A stretch of DNA of 64,000 nucleotides from Riptortus pedestris (taxonomy: Eukaryota; Arthropoda; Insecta; Hemiptera; Alydidae): assembly GCA_019009955.1 (NCBI GenBank), contig CM032228.1, positions 70,512,501 through 70,576,500 of the forward strand, given 5' to 3'. The position numbers and the translations under genes were made by a program. The notes under the pieces are model-generated. The model was not told where the DNA came from. It was given only the letters and a program-made list of their open reading frames with translations, and did not search any database. Position 1 is the stretch's first letter. Every line of letters starts with the position of its first letter. Positions 12,014 to 26,890 of this stretch are shown here, one piece after another.

Positions 12014-12058
<45 letters not shown>
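9350..12058 (+). repeat. Array unit 1
   Basis: Order: (TA)n; forward element A right half (9403-9906) with 3' end ACGTGGGAAATCTACTTAGT; a ~340-bp spacer (9907-10242); forward long-variant element A (10243-about 11240) with (TA)n at 10340-10375; reverse element A (about 11277-12018) starting CCGCCACGCAGGGCCAGCG; then (CA)n at 12019-12056. Unit 1 reads GGTGTTGTGTTACCATTATG near 11115 where the others read GATGTTGAGTTACCAGTATG-like sequence. Confidence 0.85.
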
Positions 12059-12106
<48 letters not shown>

Positions 12107-13038
12107 TGTTAACGCTCTAGCGGTCGCAATTTTTGTTTGATCGTTACCAAACTCGATATTTAGTCGTTTTATGTAAAAAGAAAGATCAAGTTCGTTAACG
12201 GCTGAAATCGGACCAGTGGGAGGGGGGGGGTGGTTTAGAGGGGAGGATTTTCGAAAATTCGAAATATCTCCGTTACTCTACGTCGGATCGAAAAATTGTA
12301 CAGTATCAATCTTATTGCAAATATAACGTTCTATAAATGTTGTTATGTACATTTTTTTTTTCATTATCTTGATTATTAATTGAGATATTAGCATTTTTTA
12401 GTTTTCAGTCTTAAGTAATGACCCACTCCAACTCATCTCATATTAACAATATTCTTTTATGTTATGAAGCACTTTATTTGAAGCTTTAATACCAAATATT
12501 GTTCTCATTGAACTTTTAAGTTTTGAGATAAATGCAAATACGTGTACGTTGCGCACGTGGGAAATCTACTTAGTTAACGCAGCCCCTGCGATACGGACTA
12601 TTTTTGTCTAGGTCGTCCGTTTTAAATTTGGTGACTGGGTATAGAATTAAAGCTAATATCTCTTCCTAATTCAAAGCTATAATTTCAACATTCTGGCTAC
12701 AATAGCATTTGACCTTTGAAAGCGATTTCCCCTTAATATGCGTATTAATGAGTGTTTAATAGGCCTATTATGTGGTGAGACCAATGGATCGGAAGCTTTC
12801 TTTTCAGACAATATCACAGGAAATGGGCCAGAGTTTCAGGCTCTCTGGCCGTAATATCTCTGTAATATTCTAATACTTAAATAATTAGTTTGTCTTTTAG
12901 AAGCTATGTGAAATTCTGTGGTACATAAACCATTTGGCAAACTCATTTTGGCAGATTTTCAGAAATCAGCTATTTAGGTCGTACTCATGACGCGATTATC
13001 GAAAATTTTCTTCAAATGTCCATCGATCCTACCCTGGA

Positions 13039-13103
<65 letters not shown>

Positions 13104-14761
13104 TGTTAACGCTCTAGCGGTCGCAATTTTTGTTTGATCGTTACCAAACTCGATATTTAACCGTTTTATGTAAAAAGGAAGATCAAGTTCGTTAATGGCT
13201 GAAATCGGACCAGAAGGGGGGGGGAGGGGGTTAGAGGGGGATTTTTGAAAATTCGAAATATCTCCGTTATTACGCATCGGATGGAAAAGTTGTACAGAAC
13301 CAATCTTATTTCAAAGTAAATGTACTATAAATAGTGTTATATACATTTATTCTCTATCTTTAATGTTAACCGAGATATTTGCATTTTTATTAATTGTGTG
13401 GGACATGTGATCGGGTATTGTTCGGATTAATTCGGCCGTTTCCGTAACTGTTTGGCCCTGGTGGTAGCTACTTCTAACCTTTCTTGTCGTTTCAGCTTTT
13501 ACTTTGTGAGATTTGTGCAAATACCTTCTGTTCATCCGCCCCCCCCCCTTCTTTAGTTCTTGGACTACTAAAATTTGAGTTATTAAAATATAAATTATTC
13601 TGATTGATTATAAATTGCAGTACTAGATCTAGTAAATAGTTTATAATAAAGTTATATCCTTATATTCAGATGTTTATCAGTAATTGTTTTTCTTTCCGGT
13701 GAACAATATGTCTATCTATCTTTTCAGCTCTGAGTGGGTGGCAGACCTATGTGTTTACAATTCAGAAGCCGTTTCCGTTGGGAGATTAGTAAAATTAACT
13801 GAAAAATTTCTCATTACCGTTTGTATTTACTCACGATGGTGTTGAGTTACCAGTATGCAGATTTCTCTATTGTAAAACTTCACTTCCGTCTATATCCGTT
13901 AGTTGGAGCAGCAGAAGAATTTGAGCTAGGATCACATAACTTGCAGACTTTTGTGTCATCTGTGCAATTAAGAAGGGCACACAGTGTTGGCTGATACCCA
14001 AAAATCCGCCACGCAGGGCCAGCGTAAACTAAGCAGATTTTCTTATTAATGAATGCTGAAAAATGAAGTTACGAAAAAATGTATAGAAAAACAGTTGTAC
14101 AGCATCAAAAGCTTTTGGTTCTATAAAATTTTCCGATACAACTCATAATAAAGGGGATGTTTTGAGTTTTCATAATTCCCCATCTAACCCCCCCCCCTTC
14201 AGCCATTAACTAGTACGATCATTAGTATATAATGAAATAGTTAAATGTAGAGTATGGTTGAAGAAGAAATGAATATTTCCCATTTACGACCTCACAATCT
14301 TACTTGGTGATGTCATTGCGCTTGCATGTATCTTTCACAGTAAACATTTAATGACTACAATATTTGGTATTTAGCTTGGAATAAAGTGGTTTATGATGTA
14401 ACAGCTTATTGCTAATATGACATGAGTCGGAAGGCTTAAAACTAATAAATTAAATTATCTCTGTTAATACTTAAGGTAGAGACTAAATGTACATAACAGC
14501 GTTTATAATACATTTTATTTCCAATGAGATTCGTTCGATACAATTTTTCGATTCGACGTATAAGAACGGAGATTTTTCGAATTTTTGAAATTTACCCCTC
14601 TAACCACCCCCCCTCCCTTCTGAATTTTAGATTTCAGCGATTAACGAACTCGACCATTATTTTTATATGATACGCTTATATATCCAGTTTGGTTTCGATC
14701 AAATAAGAATTGCGAACGCTATAGCGTTAAAAGACAATTACACACAAACACACACACAAAA
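12059..14761 (+). repeat. Array unit 2
   Basis: Same order as unit 1: (TA)n 12059-12103, forward right half, spacer, forward long variant with a longer (TA)n (13043-13100), reverse piece to about 14740. Its right-hand CA tract has decayed to CACACAAACACACACAC. Confidence 0.85.
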
Positions 14762-17672
<2,911 letters not shown>

Positions 17673-18807
17673 TGAGGACGGAAAGAAAACAATTGGTACC
17701 CAACCTTTTTGGACAGTGTTATTGTTAGATTGGAAATAATTACTAGAACTGAAGTAAGTAGATAATTTGTGAATGAATAACCAATTACTTGACACCTTAT
17801 TGCTTAACAGAATCGAGAGGGAAATTTAAATTATTTTCCCAGATTGACAAGGTAGATTGAGTAAACTAATCATCGTTAGGTATAATGCAGCAGTCTCTAC
17901 AGGTGGATTAGGCAACTACCTATCTGGGGGATGTACAGCTCATTTATTAGCCAATCAGAGTCAAGGATTGGAATTGGCGGGAAATCGTCTTAGTTCATGA
18001 TTGTAGTGGAATAAGCTTATAATTGGTCTATCATCAGCAGGCATTATCAAACAGATGGAAATTACTCTACTATTACAATGGCCTCCGAACATAATTGGAA
18101 GTGAGAATCAGTAATTATTCCTTGTAGCCGAAAAGCAAATAATTGCTAATAATGTAGTAATTAAGCTCCGTTTTCTTGGAAATACACTGTTATCGGTGGA
18201 ATTTTATTAATGAAATTTATTGACTTCGAATAATATTAAGTAAAATAGAATTTTTATAGCGTGTCTCTATTTAAGAATTAAACTGAAAAGAAAAATTTGG
18301 AGAGAAAAAAGACGTCCAGTTCTTCACAATTTTTTTTTTGATCAATAAATTTTGATGATCATGATTGATTTACAATGTAACAATAATGAATTGGCCAACG
18401 TTAGAACACTTTTCGTAACTACGATATAAAATAAAAAATAAAGGAATAAAATTAGGTCAGCCCATGAATTAAATTTATATTTGTGAAAATGGATGAAAAA
18501 TCGTGGGGACAACTCAATGCACTCTAGAGTACCACAGGAACCCCCTCTGTACTAATTAAAGACGGTGCATTTAACAAGGATTTCATTTTTAATTACCAGA
18601 GAAATATTTTTTTTTTTATTTTTAATTTTCTCTCTACTAATTTGAGCTCTAGCTAATATTGCATTTTTGAAATCTCACCAACTTCAAATGTGTTTTGATG
18701 TCTAACTATAGTCAGATGTAGAAGGAGAAACAGGCATTTAATATTATTTATTTAATGTTGAAACCAAAATTTAAACAAATCAAAATAAAATGAAGTACAC
18801 ATGTATT
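17673..18807. other. Unassigned AT-rich sequence
   Basis: No gene or recognisable repeat seen. A T-run lies near 18608-18620. Confidence 0.45.
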
Positions 18808-19478
18808 ACATAACAGCCCGTCACGCAGGGGCTGCGTAAACTAAGCAGATTTCCTACGCGAAGGTTTACAATAGATAAATATACATACGGGTAACACTAC
18901 CGTGAATGTGAACATCGGAAAGCGGCTGAATTGTAAACAAATAGGCCAGCCAACCTTGTAGCGCTCATAGATAGACCAGAAAGACAAACAGTTAATGAAA
19001 TATATCTGAGTATAACATATTAATTTTATTGAAAACAATTTACTAAAGCTAGTGCTGTAATTTGTAATGAAACAGAATCAGTTTTATCTCAATCACTCAA
19101 ATTTTATTATTCCAAGAACAAAAGAAGATGGGGGTGAGGTCAACAAAACGTATTTGCATACATATCGCATTTATATATAAAGTAAAAGTACAATATTTGG
19201 TACTTAGCCTTGTAATGAAGTGGCTCACAATACAACAGCTTATTGTTAATATTACATGAGTAGAAGTGGGGGTTTGTTGGAGACTAAAAGCTGAAAAATG
19301 CAACAACAAATATCACCGTAAGTATTCAAAATAGAGAATAAATGTATTTAACAATATTTATAGTAAATTTAATTTGCTATAAGATTGGTTTTATACAATC
19401 TTTCGTTCCGACGTTCAGTAACGGAAATATTTCGAATTTTCGGAAATCCCCCCTAAAGGGATATCTGCTAAAACGGAC
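18808..19478 (-). mobile_element. Element A copy, long variant, internally deleted
   Basis: Starts CCCGTCACGCAGGGGCTGCG then CTAAGCAGATTTCC (3' end read in reverse) and passes the long-variant body (AAACAAATAGGCCAGCCAAC). It ends abruptly with CGGAAATCCCCCCTAAAGGG followed by ATATCTGCTAAAA: the TA core and most of the left block are deleted. Confidence 0.78.
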
Positions 19479-20003
19479 AAGGAAAAATAAACGATTTTAA
19501 GTGGAGGGATGAACCTGGTGCTTTGATAATAAATTTTCAATTTTGGCATGAATGTAGTGGAGTTTAATCTTAAATCCCCTGGGTTGATAAAATCCATTTT
19601 GTTTTTTGTTGTTTTTCTTTTTAAAAAGATAGGTAACCGCGCTGAATCCTTTTCCCACCAGATATGAAGCCGGGAAATCGATTTAAAACTTCTCGCGAAT
19701 ATCCATAATGTGGTGTAAATAAGAGGTATATCTCTTTGAAGCCAAAATAGCTGTTATCAGTTTATAAACTGTACTTTAAGTTCTTCGTTAGTGTTTTCTC
19801 TGATCATTTCCTCTTGTAATATATCAGTTTCTTCAACGTCCGCGACCTACTAAATGAAATGGACTATTGTGGACACCCGTTTGCAGCATTCAGACCCGTA
19901 ATTTTTTTTGTTCCCTTGTATGAACCCCTTTTGGGTCGCATTAACCCTTGGAAGTCAAGATCTATCATAGGCTAGATGGATTTCCTAAACATTAAGATAC
20001 GTC
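19479..20003. other. Unassigned sequence
   Basis: No gene recognised. Confidence 0.4.
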
Positions 20004-20046
20004 ATGGTTTTATTTTACAGTTAGTTTAACTGTAAAATAAAACCAT
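20004..20046. repeat. Perfect 20-bp palindrome
   Basis: ATGGTTTTATTTTACAGTTA (20004-20023) is followed by GTT and its exact reverse complement (20027-20046). Confidence 0.95.
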
Positions 20047-20124
20047 ACTACTAGTCTCACAATTTTAATATTATTAAATATATTTGAGAATGTTTTATGG
20101 TTGTAAAACAATATCTTCTGTAAA

Positions 20125-20440
20125 ATGCCCGTCACGCAGAGTCCGCGTAAACTAAGGTGAGTCCCCACGTGCTGGTAGAACACTGCTGAAAGCTGAAAAA
20201 AAGAAAGCGTGAATAACTTGCTTAATACTTGAGTTACGAATAAATGCAAACCATCAACAGTTTAAAAAGATTGGTTCTTGGTAATTTCACGGTCCGACTC
20301 ATAACAACGGAAATATTTTAAATTTTCGAATTCCCCCTCCTCTATACCCCCACTATTCCATATAAGATTTCTGTCAATAGTGAATATGATCATTAGTGTT
20401 GACTGAGACGGTTAAATGACGAGTATGGAATAGGTTAAAT
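20125..20440 (-). mobile_element. Element A fragment
   Basis: CCCGTCACGCAGAGTCCGCG then AACTAAGGTGAGTCCCCACG is the 3' end in reverse. It continues to GGTCCGACTCATAACAACGG and CCCCCTCCTCTATACCCCC, and fades before the TA core. Confidence 0.7.
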
Positions 20441-21231
20441 AAACATTGGTACCAACGATCTCCACAGTGAGGAAGGGACAACGAGCACTTCAGAAATGGA
20501 TAGCCCCTGAAACGGTGGTATGTAAGCCTCGAAACATGTAGGACAGTATGAATAAAGTTTGCGCGGAAAAAAATGTTTTTTATTGGTGACCCTCGCAATG
20601 AAACTAAGAATACTTATATTAATTAATTTAAATTGCTAAGGACACACTTTAGAATTGTTAAAAAAATGATATGCAGGGTTCCACATTTTATGTATTATAA
20701 GGGCAAGAGACAAGCAAAACCTGTGATTGACGGAATTGATGGGAAGTTTTAAGCCTTAGTTTCTGTAGCACAAAAATTAATTTCTATAACTACAATGATA
20801 TTTAATAAATGTTGCTGTATTATAGCCAGTTAAGTGGGGCTATAAACAAGTGGTTCTAATAGCGTAAGCAGCTTCCACTGAGTGAGACTTTAGTTAGAAT
20901 CACCTTTTAACAGCTTGTGGTACGGCAAAGACACCACTCCACAAACCGTATTGATCACAAAACCGCCAAACTAAATATTTCTCACCAGTCCAATGAAACA
21001 GATGATTGATTTAGCACGCACATTTACACTCATTGGTGGTCTTATATATGGTTATATTTAATTTTCTAAGCTAACTAACAATTAATTATTTGATAGCCAT
21101 CAACCTTTCAAAGGCCATTTAATAAAACTTCAATTTTTTTTTTAATGTATATGTACATTATTCGCTTATTTTTTTTATTTGAGTCAATAAATCTTTTTAG
21201 AGTAATTTTCCATACAAATATGGACTGGTTT
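20441..21231. other. Mostly unassigned; possible retroelement tail at 20485-20600
   Basis: CCTCGAAACATGTAGGACAG then ATGAATAAAGTTTG resembles 3' tails of Penelope-like or LINE elements in insects (family knowledge, weak). Nothing else recognised. Confidence 0.3.
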
Positions 21232-21341
21232 CCACCTCTTAGCAGATTTCCCTTAATCTAATTGAGGTTGTACTCATGATGAGATTTTCAACAAATTTCC
21301 TCAAATTACCTAGGAGATGACGAAAAACGGTTCCTTCAAAA

Positions 21342-21345
<4 letters not shown>
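21232..21345 (+). mobile_element. Element A left block, split at its (TA)n core
   Basis: TTAGCAGATTTCCCTTAATC, then GGTTGTACTCATGATGAGAT and AGGAGATGACGAAAAACGG, then TA. Its right half appears to be at 22930, with a foldback repeat and a pogo-like element in between. Confidence 0.72.
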
Positions 21346-21376
<31 letters not shown>

Positions 21377-21380
<4 letters not shown>

Positions 21381-21820
21381 TGTTATTCATTTTGGAGTTT
21401 TGGTCTATGTTGATGAAACAATCTTAGTTTATGCCGATATTTCGAGAATCTTTATTTTCTCTTATTCAGGGCTGTAAAATTACAGGTACTAGTTTATAAT
21501 ATTGCACATTGCTATTAAACTAGAGTGTAACAGGAGGTGTTTATGCTATTTTTACTTACCAAGACTAAAGATACTTAAAAACTGCTGCACATAGCTATTG
21601 CACTTAGGATTACTGGTTACAGTAACCTCCCTTAGTCTGTATACATATAGCAGGGTCACAGCCTTATGTTTTGTATATCTATAGTATATTGTCTTATGTT
21701 TGTTGAACTATATTATAATTATTATACTGCAGCTGTTATATTATGTTAGAATTATTGTTATATTTTATTAAAGCTATTTTCATGTTGTGTGACCAAAACT
21801 CCAAAAAGAATAACAACATC
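21377..21820 (-). mobile_element. Foldback/MITE-like repeat D, copy 1
   Basis: Bounded by ~27-bp inverted repeats: GTTGTTATTCATTTTGGAGT at the left and the reverse complement of GTTGTTATTCTTTTTGGAGT at the right (one mismatch in 27). It sits in TA-rich sequence inside a split element A. Its interior matches 32311-32545 in the other orientation. Confidence 0.65.
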
Positions 21821-21858
21821 ATATATAAATATAACCTGGACGAAAACATCAACATAAT

Positions 21859-21920
<62 letters not shown>

Positions 21921-21923
<3 letters not shown>

Positions 21924-22876
21924 TCGACTCTCGCTATCACGAAATTCCACGGGACTGCCATTTTTGTTCGTGTTATGTATAGTTCGTCTTAGGCATAGTT
22001 CGAGTTATAGAGGTGAACTAAATGAAAATTCGTGTTACAGAGGTAAAAAAATGTACTGTGATTTATTCCCTACATCTTCTACAAATCTACATAATCTTAA
22101 TATTTTACGAATATTAAAATGAATTAAAATATGTATATATACATAATTTAAAAAAATACGGTAAAACACAGAAAACAAGTTTTCGGCCTTTTCTCTAATT
22201 ATCGGACCCCCAAGAGGAATGTTTTTGTCTCTGCATTGCTTAAACCACTTCGTCATGCACTCTTCAACATCAGGAAATTCAGCCAATCTCTTCCGCTTAC
22301 ATTTAATATTACCTTCGTTTGCCCGCTTTTCAATTTCTACAATTGTTGTTTTTTAATAATTGTTGATAGCGTACTACCTGGAATATTAAACTTGGAAGCG
22401 ATGTCTTTCTTCTTTACCCCTTCGTTCACCAACAGTCAATGCCTTGGGTTGTCTTTTCGCACTCATTCTCGAATATTTTACGCACATACAGTCGACACTA
22501 CATAAATCAAAACGCTCGACACAAAGTAAACAGACCCGAGAAGAGACTGCAAACAGACTAAAGGCTCTTGTCCCCGGTTATGACTCACCGACAAGTTGCA
22601 ACCTGAACGCCGGGATTTCGTGTTAAACAAATCCATTCTGAGAACATCGTGATATAGAGGTAATGCACTAATCAAATTCGTCTTATCTACTGAACTTCGA
22701 GTTACAGAGGTAATTTTTGTCCCTCTTCCTGTTATAGAGGTAAAATATAACCGGAAAATTAGTTCGTGTTACGTATGGTAATTTCTTCGTGTTAGACAGG
22801 TTTTCCCAAGGGGATTAAAAATAATTCGTGATATCGAGGATTTCGTGTTATCGAGGTTCCTGTTAGCGAGAGTCGA

Positions 22877-22879
<3 letters not shown>
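21921..22879 (-). mobile_element. Pogo/Tigger-like DNA transposon, internally deleted
   Basis: Terminal inverted repeats CAGTCGACTCTCGCTATCAC (left) and its near reverse complement ending GCGAGAGTCGACTG (right), inserted in a (TA)n tract, as expected for a TA-targeting family. CAGT ends are typical of pogo/Tigger. Length ~960 bp; autonomous relatives are usually over 2 kb, so the catalytic region is missing. Transposase remnants are on the minus strand (separate entry). Confidence 0.78.
22035..22470 (-). pseudogene. Pogo-type transposase N-terminal relic (CENP-B-like DNA-binding domains)
   Basis: Minus strand from about 22464: MSAKRQPKALTVGER, a frameshift, KKKDIASKFNIPGSTLSTII (psq/CENP-B N helix-turn-helix), a stop, then EFPDVEECMTKWFKQCRDKN and IPLGGPIIREKAENL (CENP-B/Tc5-type second helix-turn-helix). 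The DDE domain is absent. At least one frameshift and one stop; not functional. Confidence 0.75.
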
Positions 22880-22929
<50 letters not shown>

Positions 22930-22932
<3 letters not shown>

Positions 22933-23240
22933 GTGTATTTGTCTGTTACCGTTCTAGCAGTCGCAGTTATTATTTTATTGTTACCAAACTCGAAGAATAA
23001 GTGTTTTAAGCAAAAGTAATGATCAAGTTCGTTAACGTCTAAAATCAAACTGGGTGGGATTTAAAAACTTCGAAATGTCTTCGTTATTATAAGTCGGATC
23101 AAAAAATTGTATAATACAAATATGAGTGTAAACTGAATTTTCAATAAATTTTGTTTTGTAAATTTTTGGAATTTTCAATTTTCAGCCTTAAGAGAAGCCC
23201 CCCCCCCCTCCTACTCAGGCTAGAGTAACAATAAACTGTG
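22930..23240 (+). mobile_element. Element A right block (partner of 21232)
   Basis: After a (TA)n tract (22882-22927): TTGTCTGTTACCGTTCTAGC, GTTACCAAACTCGAAGAATA, AAGTTCGTTAACGTCTAAAA, then a C9 run and TCCTACTCAGGC. The 3' terminus is absent. Confidence 0.7.
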
Positions 23241-23734
23241 GATTCTGTTTATTTATTTCTTTTATTTTTGTTTAAGATCTTTGGAGTACGAATCATTAAG
23301 GGGTCATATTACGCAGTAATAAGAAGGTTGGTTGGTTGGGAGGGGGGTGGGGGCTTTATACTCTCTGGAGTTCTTGAGATAAAGGCACTTAACTTAGCGA
23401 ACCTAAAAAAGGGGAAAAAAGGAACAGCAACAAGTCTTATGCTTGACTTGATTTTAAGCGCTCACCAAGACTTCGTTCAAATGCCTAATCTTTTCCTGTT
23501 TCTTATTTATGATTAAGAGAATTTCAGCTTTTTTTTTTATTTGTTTGTTCCCTTTAATTAGCGTTTTTCATGAAACACTAAGAATTTCAGTCAATAAATT
23601 AAAAAGGAACTCAATTATTTATTTTTAACTCTTCCTCTAACAGTGTTTCTTACCTAGCCAATTTCATTATTTGTTATAATGCATTCAAAACTTATACGTC
23701 GTATGGACTATATATATATATATATATATATATA
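23241..23734. other. Unassigned sequence with G-run and (TA)n
   Basis: GT- and G-rich patch near 23325-23355 and a short (TA)n at 23708-23734. No gene recognised. Confidence 0.4.
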
Positions 23735-23868
23735 TTACTCAGGATGTACAAATTAGGGTTTTTTTTTCCTCCACAATGCGTTTATTACAACAGAGTACAT
23801 TTTCAGAGCTTCAATTCCATCTTCAGTGCCTGCAAAGAGCTTTTGAGTGTAGTAGCAGGAACCACGGA

Positions 23869-25796
23869 TACTGGACATACCTCACCAAGACGCCTCCTCT
23901 CAAATAAGAAAACTCGTAATTAACCCTCGGTCGGGCGCGTCAAGAATATTCCGCCTTCGGGCGCGTGTATCTCAGAGATACAACCTCAACCGTTTTTACA
24001 GAAATTCATTTTTTAATATATATTTTGCACTAAAATGTTCAGTGTGTAATTAGAAATTATATCTGAGGAAGTATTTGTTTGAAAGAAGTAAACAATTTTC
24101 AAAATTGACACGTACTATAATAAAAAAATCGTGGTAGATAATATAACCAAGTTGGTTATAGTTTCATTGTTATTAAAACCCTGGACGATAATTTTTAAAA
24201 TATAATTAAAACATACAAATACCAAAAGAAATAGTTTAAATGCTCATGTCTTAATTATTCATAATTCATTTCAGTTTGTGAACAATATAAACAAAATATC
24301 TAAATATAACTTCATTCAATAATAAGTAGCACGAAATCACTTTTAGATAAGACTTATTAAAAATCATCTAAATTTTAATGTACCAATCCTTTTAAAAATA
24401 CCAGTTTAATTATTATCTATTTTGCAGAGCTGCATTACAATTAGGACAAGGCGTGGAACTATGTTGTAAACAAATTTTGCTTTTGCAAATCTCACAAGAA
24501 GAATGAGTAAACCTACATTTCTTTTCAGTTTTGCTTGGTTCACATCATTTGCTTTAGTTTGTTGTAGTGGAGGGACTTTTTTTATGCTGTTCTGTACTTG
24601 AGTTCAATGTATGGCCCAATGAGTCTCTGTACACGTCAAGTTTCGTCCTTAGTTCGGTTGGTAAACGTCTACTGTTGTCACTGCGTCATACAATATTTTC
24701 TTGAATAAGTTCTTCTGAAAGCTCATGTATGAGCAAAATAATAGAAAAATTGTTTTATATAATTCCATTCAATAAAGAGAAAGTTAATTGATGTAAATAT
24801 TTATGAAATACAGATTTCAAAAATACTTCCGAGATCGGGCGCGTTGTATCTAGGAGATTAAACTGAATGACAGGTGAAACACACGACTCCATCAAACACA
24901 GTGACACAACATACCTTGAGGGGGGGGGACCTATAAAGAACATAACTCGGAGCACTACACCACCACTCTATGCTAGGAGGTGTGGCAAATATTTTTCTAG
25001 AAACTGTGTATCTGAGAGATCACGCGCCCGACGGAGGGTTAATGACTGGAATAATTTATGGTATAACACTGGCAGTAAACTTAGAGAAATAAAATCAAAC
25101 ATGCTCAACTGGATTTCAAGTAATAGACACTCTAGAAGAGAAGAAATTGTACTTACACTCCTACGCACAAGACACATTTGACTAACGCATTCATATCTAA
25201 TGAGCAGACAAGATGAACCTATATGTCGTACTGCAGCAGAACACTGGCTGTAAAACACATACTAACTGACTGCGCACAAGTAAAAACGGAGCCAGGGCCC
25301 ACAAATTTATGCGATCTACTAGCCGACAGTAGCCAATTAATAGATGATGTTTTTATGTATTTCAGAAATAATGGATTATTTGATATTATTATTTACCATT
25401 ATGAAAATTATATATAGTAAGCACTGTACGTAGAATATAAGTTTTTCCTCCTTCCAGTTAAACTATTTATAGTTTTTTTTTTAGTTTTTTTTCCCCTCAT
25501 GTTGTAAATATACTAACAATTTATATTTAGTTCTGTCCATTTTATTTACTTTGTACATTTGTAAAACATAGTTTTGTAAACATTTTAGTATTTATTTAAT
25601 TTTGTAAAATATTCTTACATGTTACATGATGAATATCCATTGTAGCGGCATGGTTCTATTTATTTTGTACGTTTATAAAATTTAGCTTTGTAAAAATTTT
25701 AATATTTATTTAATTTTGTAAAATTATACTCAAACATGTTAAAAGATGAATCGCCATTGTAGCATCTCAAATAAATAATAAAAATAAAATATTAAT
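23869..25796 (+). pseudogene. LINE ORF2 3' end (RNase H tail region), interrupted by a piggyBac
   Basis: Coding resumes across the piggyBac insertion: IPHQDASSQIRKLVI before 23920, then NDWNNLWYNTGSKLREIKSN, RREEIVLTLLRTRH, a one-base shift, LTHSYLMSRQDEPIC, another shift, TLAVKHILTDCA and NNGLFDII. These are the standard C-terminal blocks of RNase H-bearing non-LTR elements (RLR.GHT.LTH...C..C...HIL.C). A 3' untranslated tail with poly-A-rich repeats (AATAAATAATAAAAATAAA) ends near 25796. It is a 5'-truncated, frameshifted copy inserted in arm 1 of the inverted duplication. Confidence 0.78.
23920..25042 (-). mobile_element. piggyBac-type transposon, internally deleted
   Basis: Flanked by TTAA on both sides; termini TTAACCCTCGGTCGGGCGCG (left) and the reverse complement of TTAACCCTCCGTCGGGCGCG (right), 19 of 20 matching. 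Each end also has a nearby GGGCGCG plus TATCT(C/A)AGAGAT motif. On the minus strand, about 24430-24545, KKCRFTHSSCEICKSKICLQ then HSSTPCPNCNAALQN and a stop is a Cys-rich C-terminal zinc domain of piggyBac transposases. The DDD catalytic part is not recognisable. It lies inside LINE coding sequence. Confidence 0.78.
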
Positions 25797-26235
25797 ACAA
25801 CCAGATTGATTCGTTCCTCTACTGCTCATATTTTCTGGAAGAATTAATGAGAAACACTTTCCAAATACAATAAAAATTCCTACATGGAAAAAAGCTTCTT
25901 ATTCATCCTCAAGAAACTATCCTTTACGATAGAAACCCTAGTTGAGTGATAGACTTTCTATCATTGTTTCAATGATTGTAAAAGAAGATTACCACAATTT
26001 TTGTTACGTTTCTTCGTTCTTCTCATATTTATTTCGGTATGTGGCCATCTTTAGAAAATCAACTACAGGCTGAGCCCTTCTCGTTCATTAACTGCTACTA
26101 TGAAAAAAGACCAAATTTAATGATTATTTTTACGTTCGGAACCATGAACATTAAGCCATGAATAAACTTGGTCTTTAAAATAGCTTAAAAAATTGAAATA
26201 ATGACTTTGATAACGATTAATCAAAATTAAATTAG

Positions 26236-26410
26236 GTGGTCCTGGTTCACGCATGAGTACAACTATCACTGTCCTAAATATGCTGAAGGTAGAAATAGGT
26301 GCAGGTTTGATCCCTGCCCAAGGATAACATTAGTTCACTAGTTCGCTACCAGAGCGCGCTAGTTTCGCGGTGCTAGTGTATAAGCGGGAGTCTAACGAGA
26401 ATATAACTCA
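26236..26410 (+). mobile_element. tRNA-derived SINE (in arm 1)
   Basis: Contains CAGGTTTGATCCCTGCC, a B box-like motif, about 70 nt after a GGTTCACGCATGAGTA stretch, then TTCGCTACCAGAGCGCGCTA and GTGTATAAGCGGGAGTCTAA. The same sequence is at 49985-50190 in reverse, at the equivalent place in arm 2, so it predates the duplication. Confidence 0.6.
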
Positions 26411-26890
26411 TTCCAGACTAAAGGTCATTATTTATAGTAGTTTCCTTTTAAACAAATAGGGGGGGGGGACTCCTAATGTTAATGAGTCCTAATGATCTTT
26501 TTATTTTAAGACATTGGATTCCTATTTGACTTGATAACAGGCTCTCAGCAGCTAAATTATTTTTATGTACGTCCCCCCCCCACCTCTTCTAGCAGAATGC
26601 ACACTTTCTGGAATTTCATTTGTAAGTCAACAACCTGGTGTTCTTCAAGCCAAGTCTTTGAGCACTGCCGGGGCAAGTGACCCAGGACGTCTTCAGTCAC
26701 AGAAGATGGAGCTATTGCCTGGATGATTCGTTTGTTGATCGATCCTAATTGATTCCTTCTTCTACCACCCCATATACACCCTGGAAGAATTATATTTGTA
26801 CATTATACAATTAACAATAATGTGTCCCAGAAGCTAGATGTCCTGTAAATTCAATGTATAAGCTCTGTAAATTAAATTTTTACCGCTGAC

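Larger units (their letters stand above)
23735..26690 (+). repeat. Inverted duplication, arm 1 (pairs with 48880-51480)
   Basis: Four blocks recur in the same order on the opposite strand at 48880-51480: 23735-23868, 25797-26130, 26195-26410 (includes a tRNA-type SINE) and 26430-26690. Shared landmarks include CCTGCAAAGAGCTTTTGAGT, GGAAGAATTAATGAGAAACA, CAACAACCTGGTGTTCTTCA and GAGTCCTAATGATCTTTT. Roughly 1.0 kb is shared once the LINE and piggyBac insertion (23869-25796) is removed. Confidence 0.75.
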
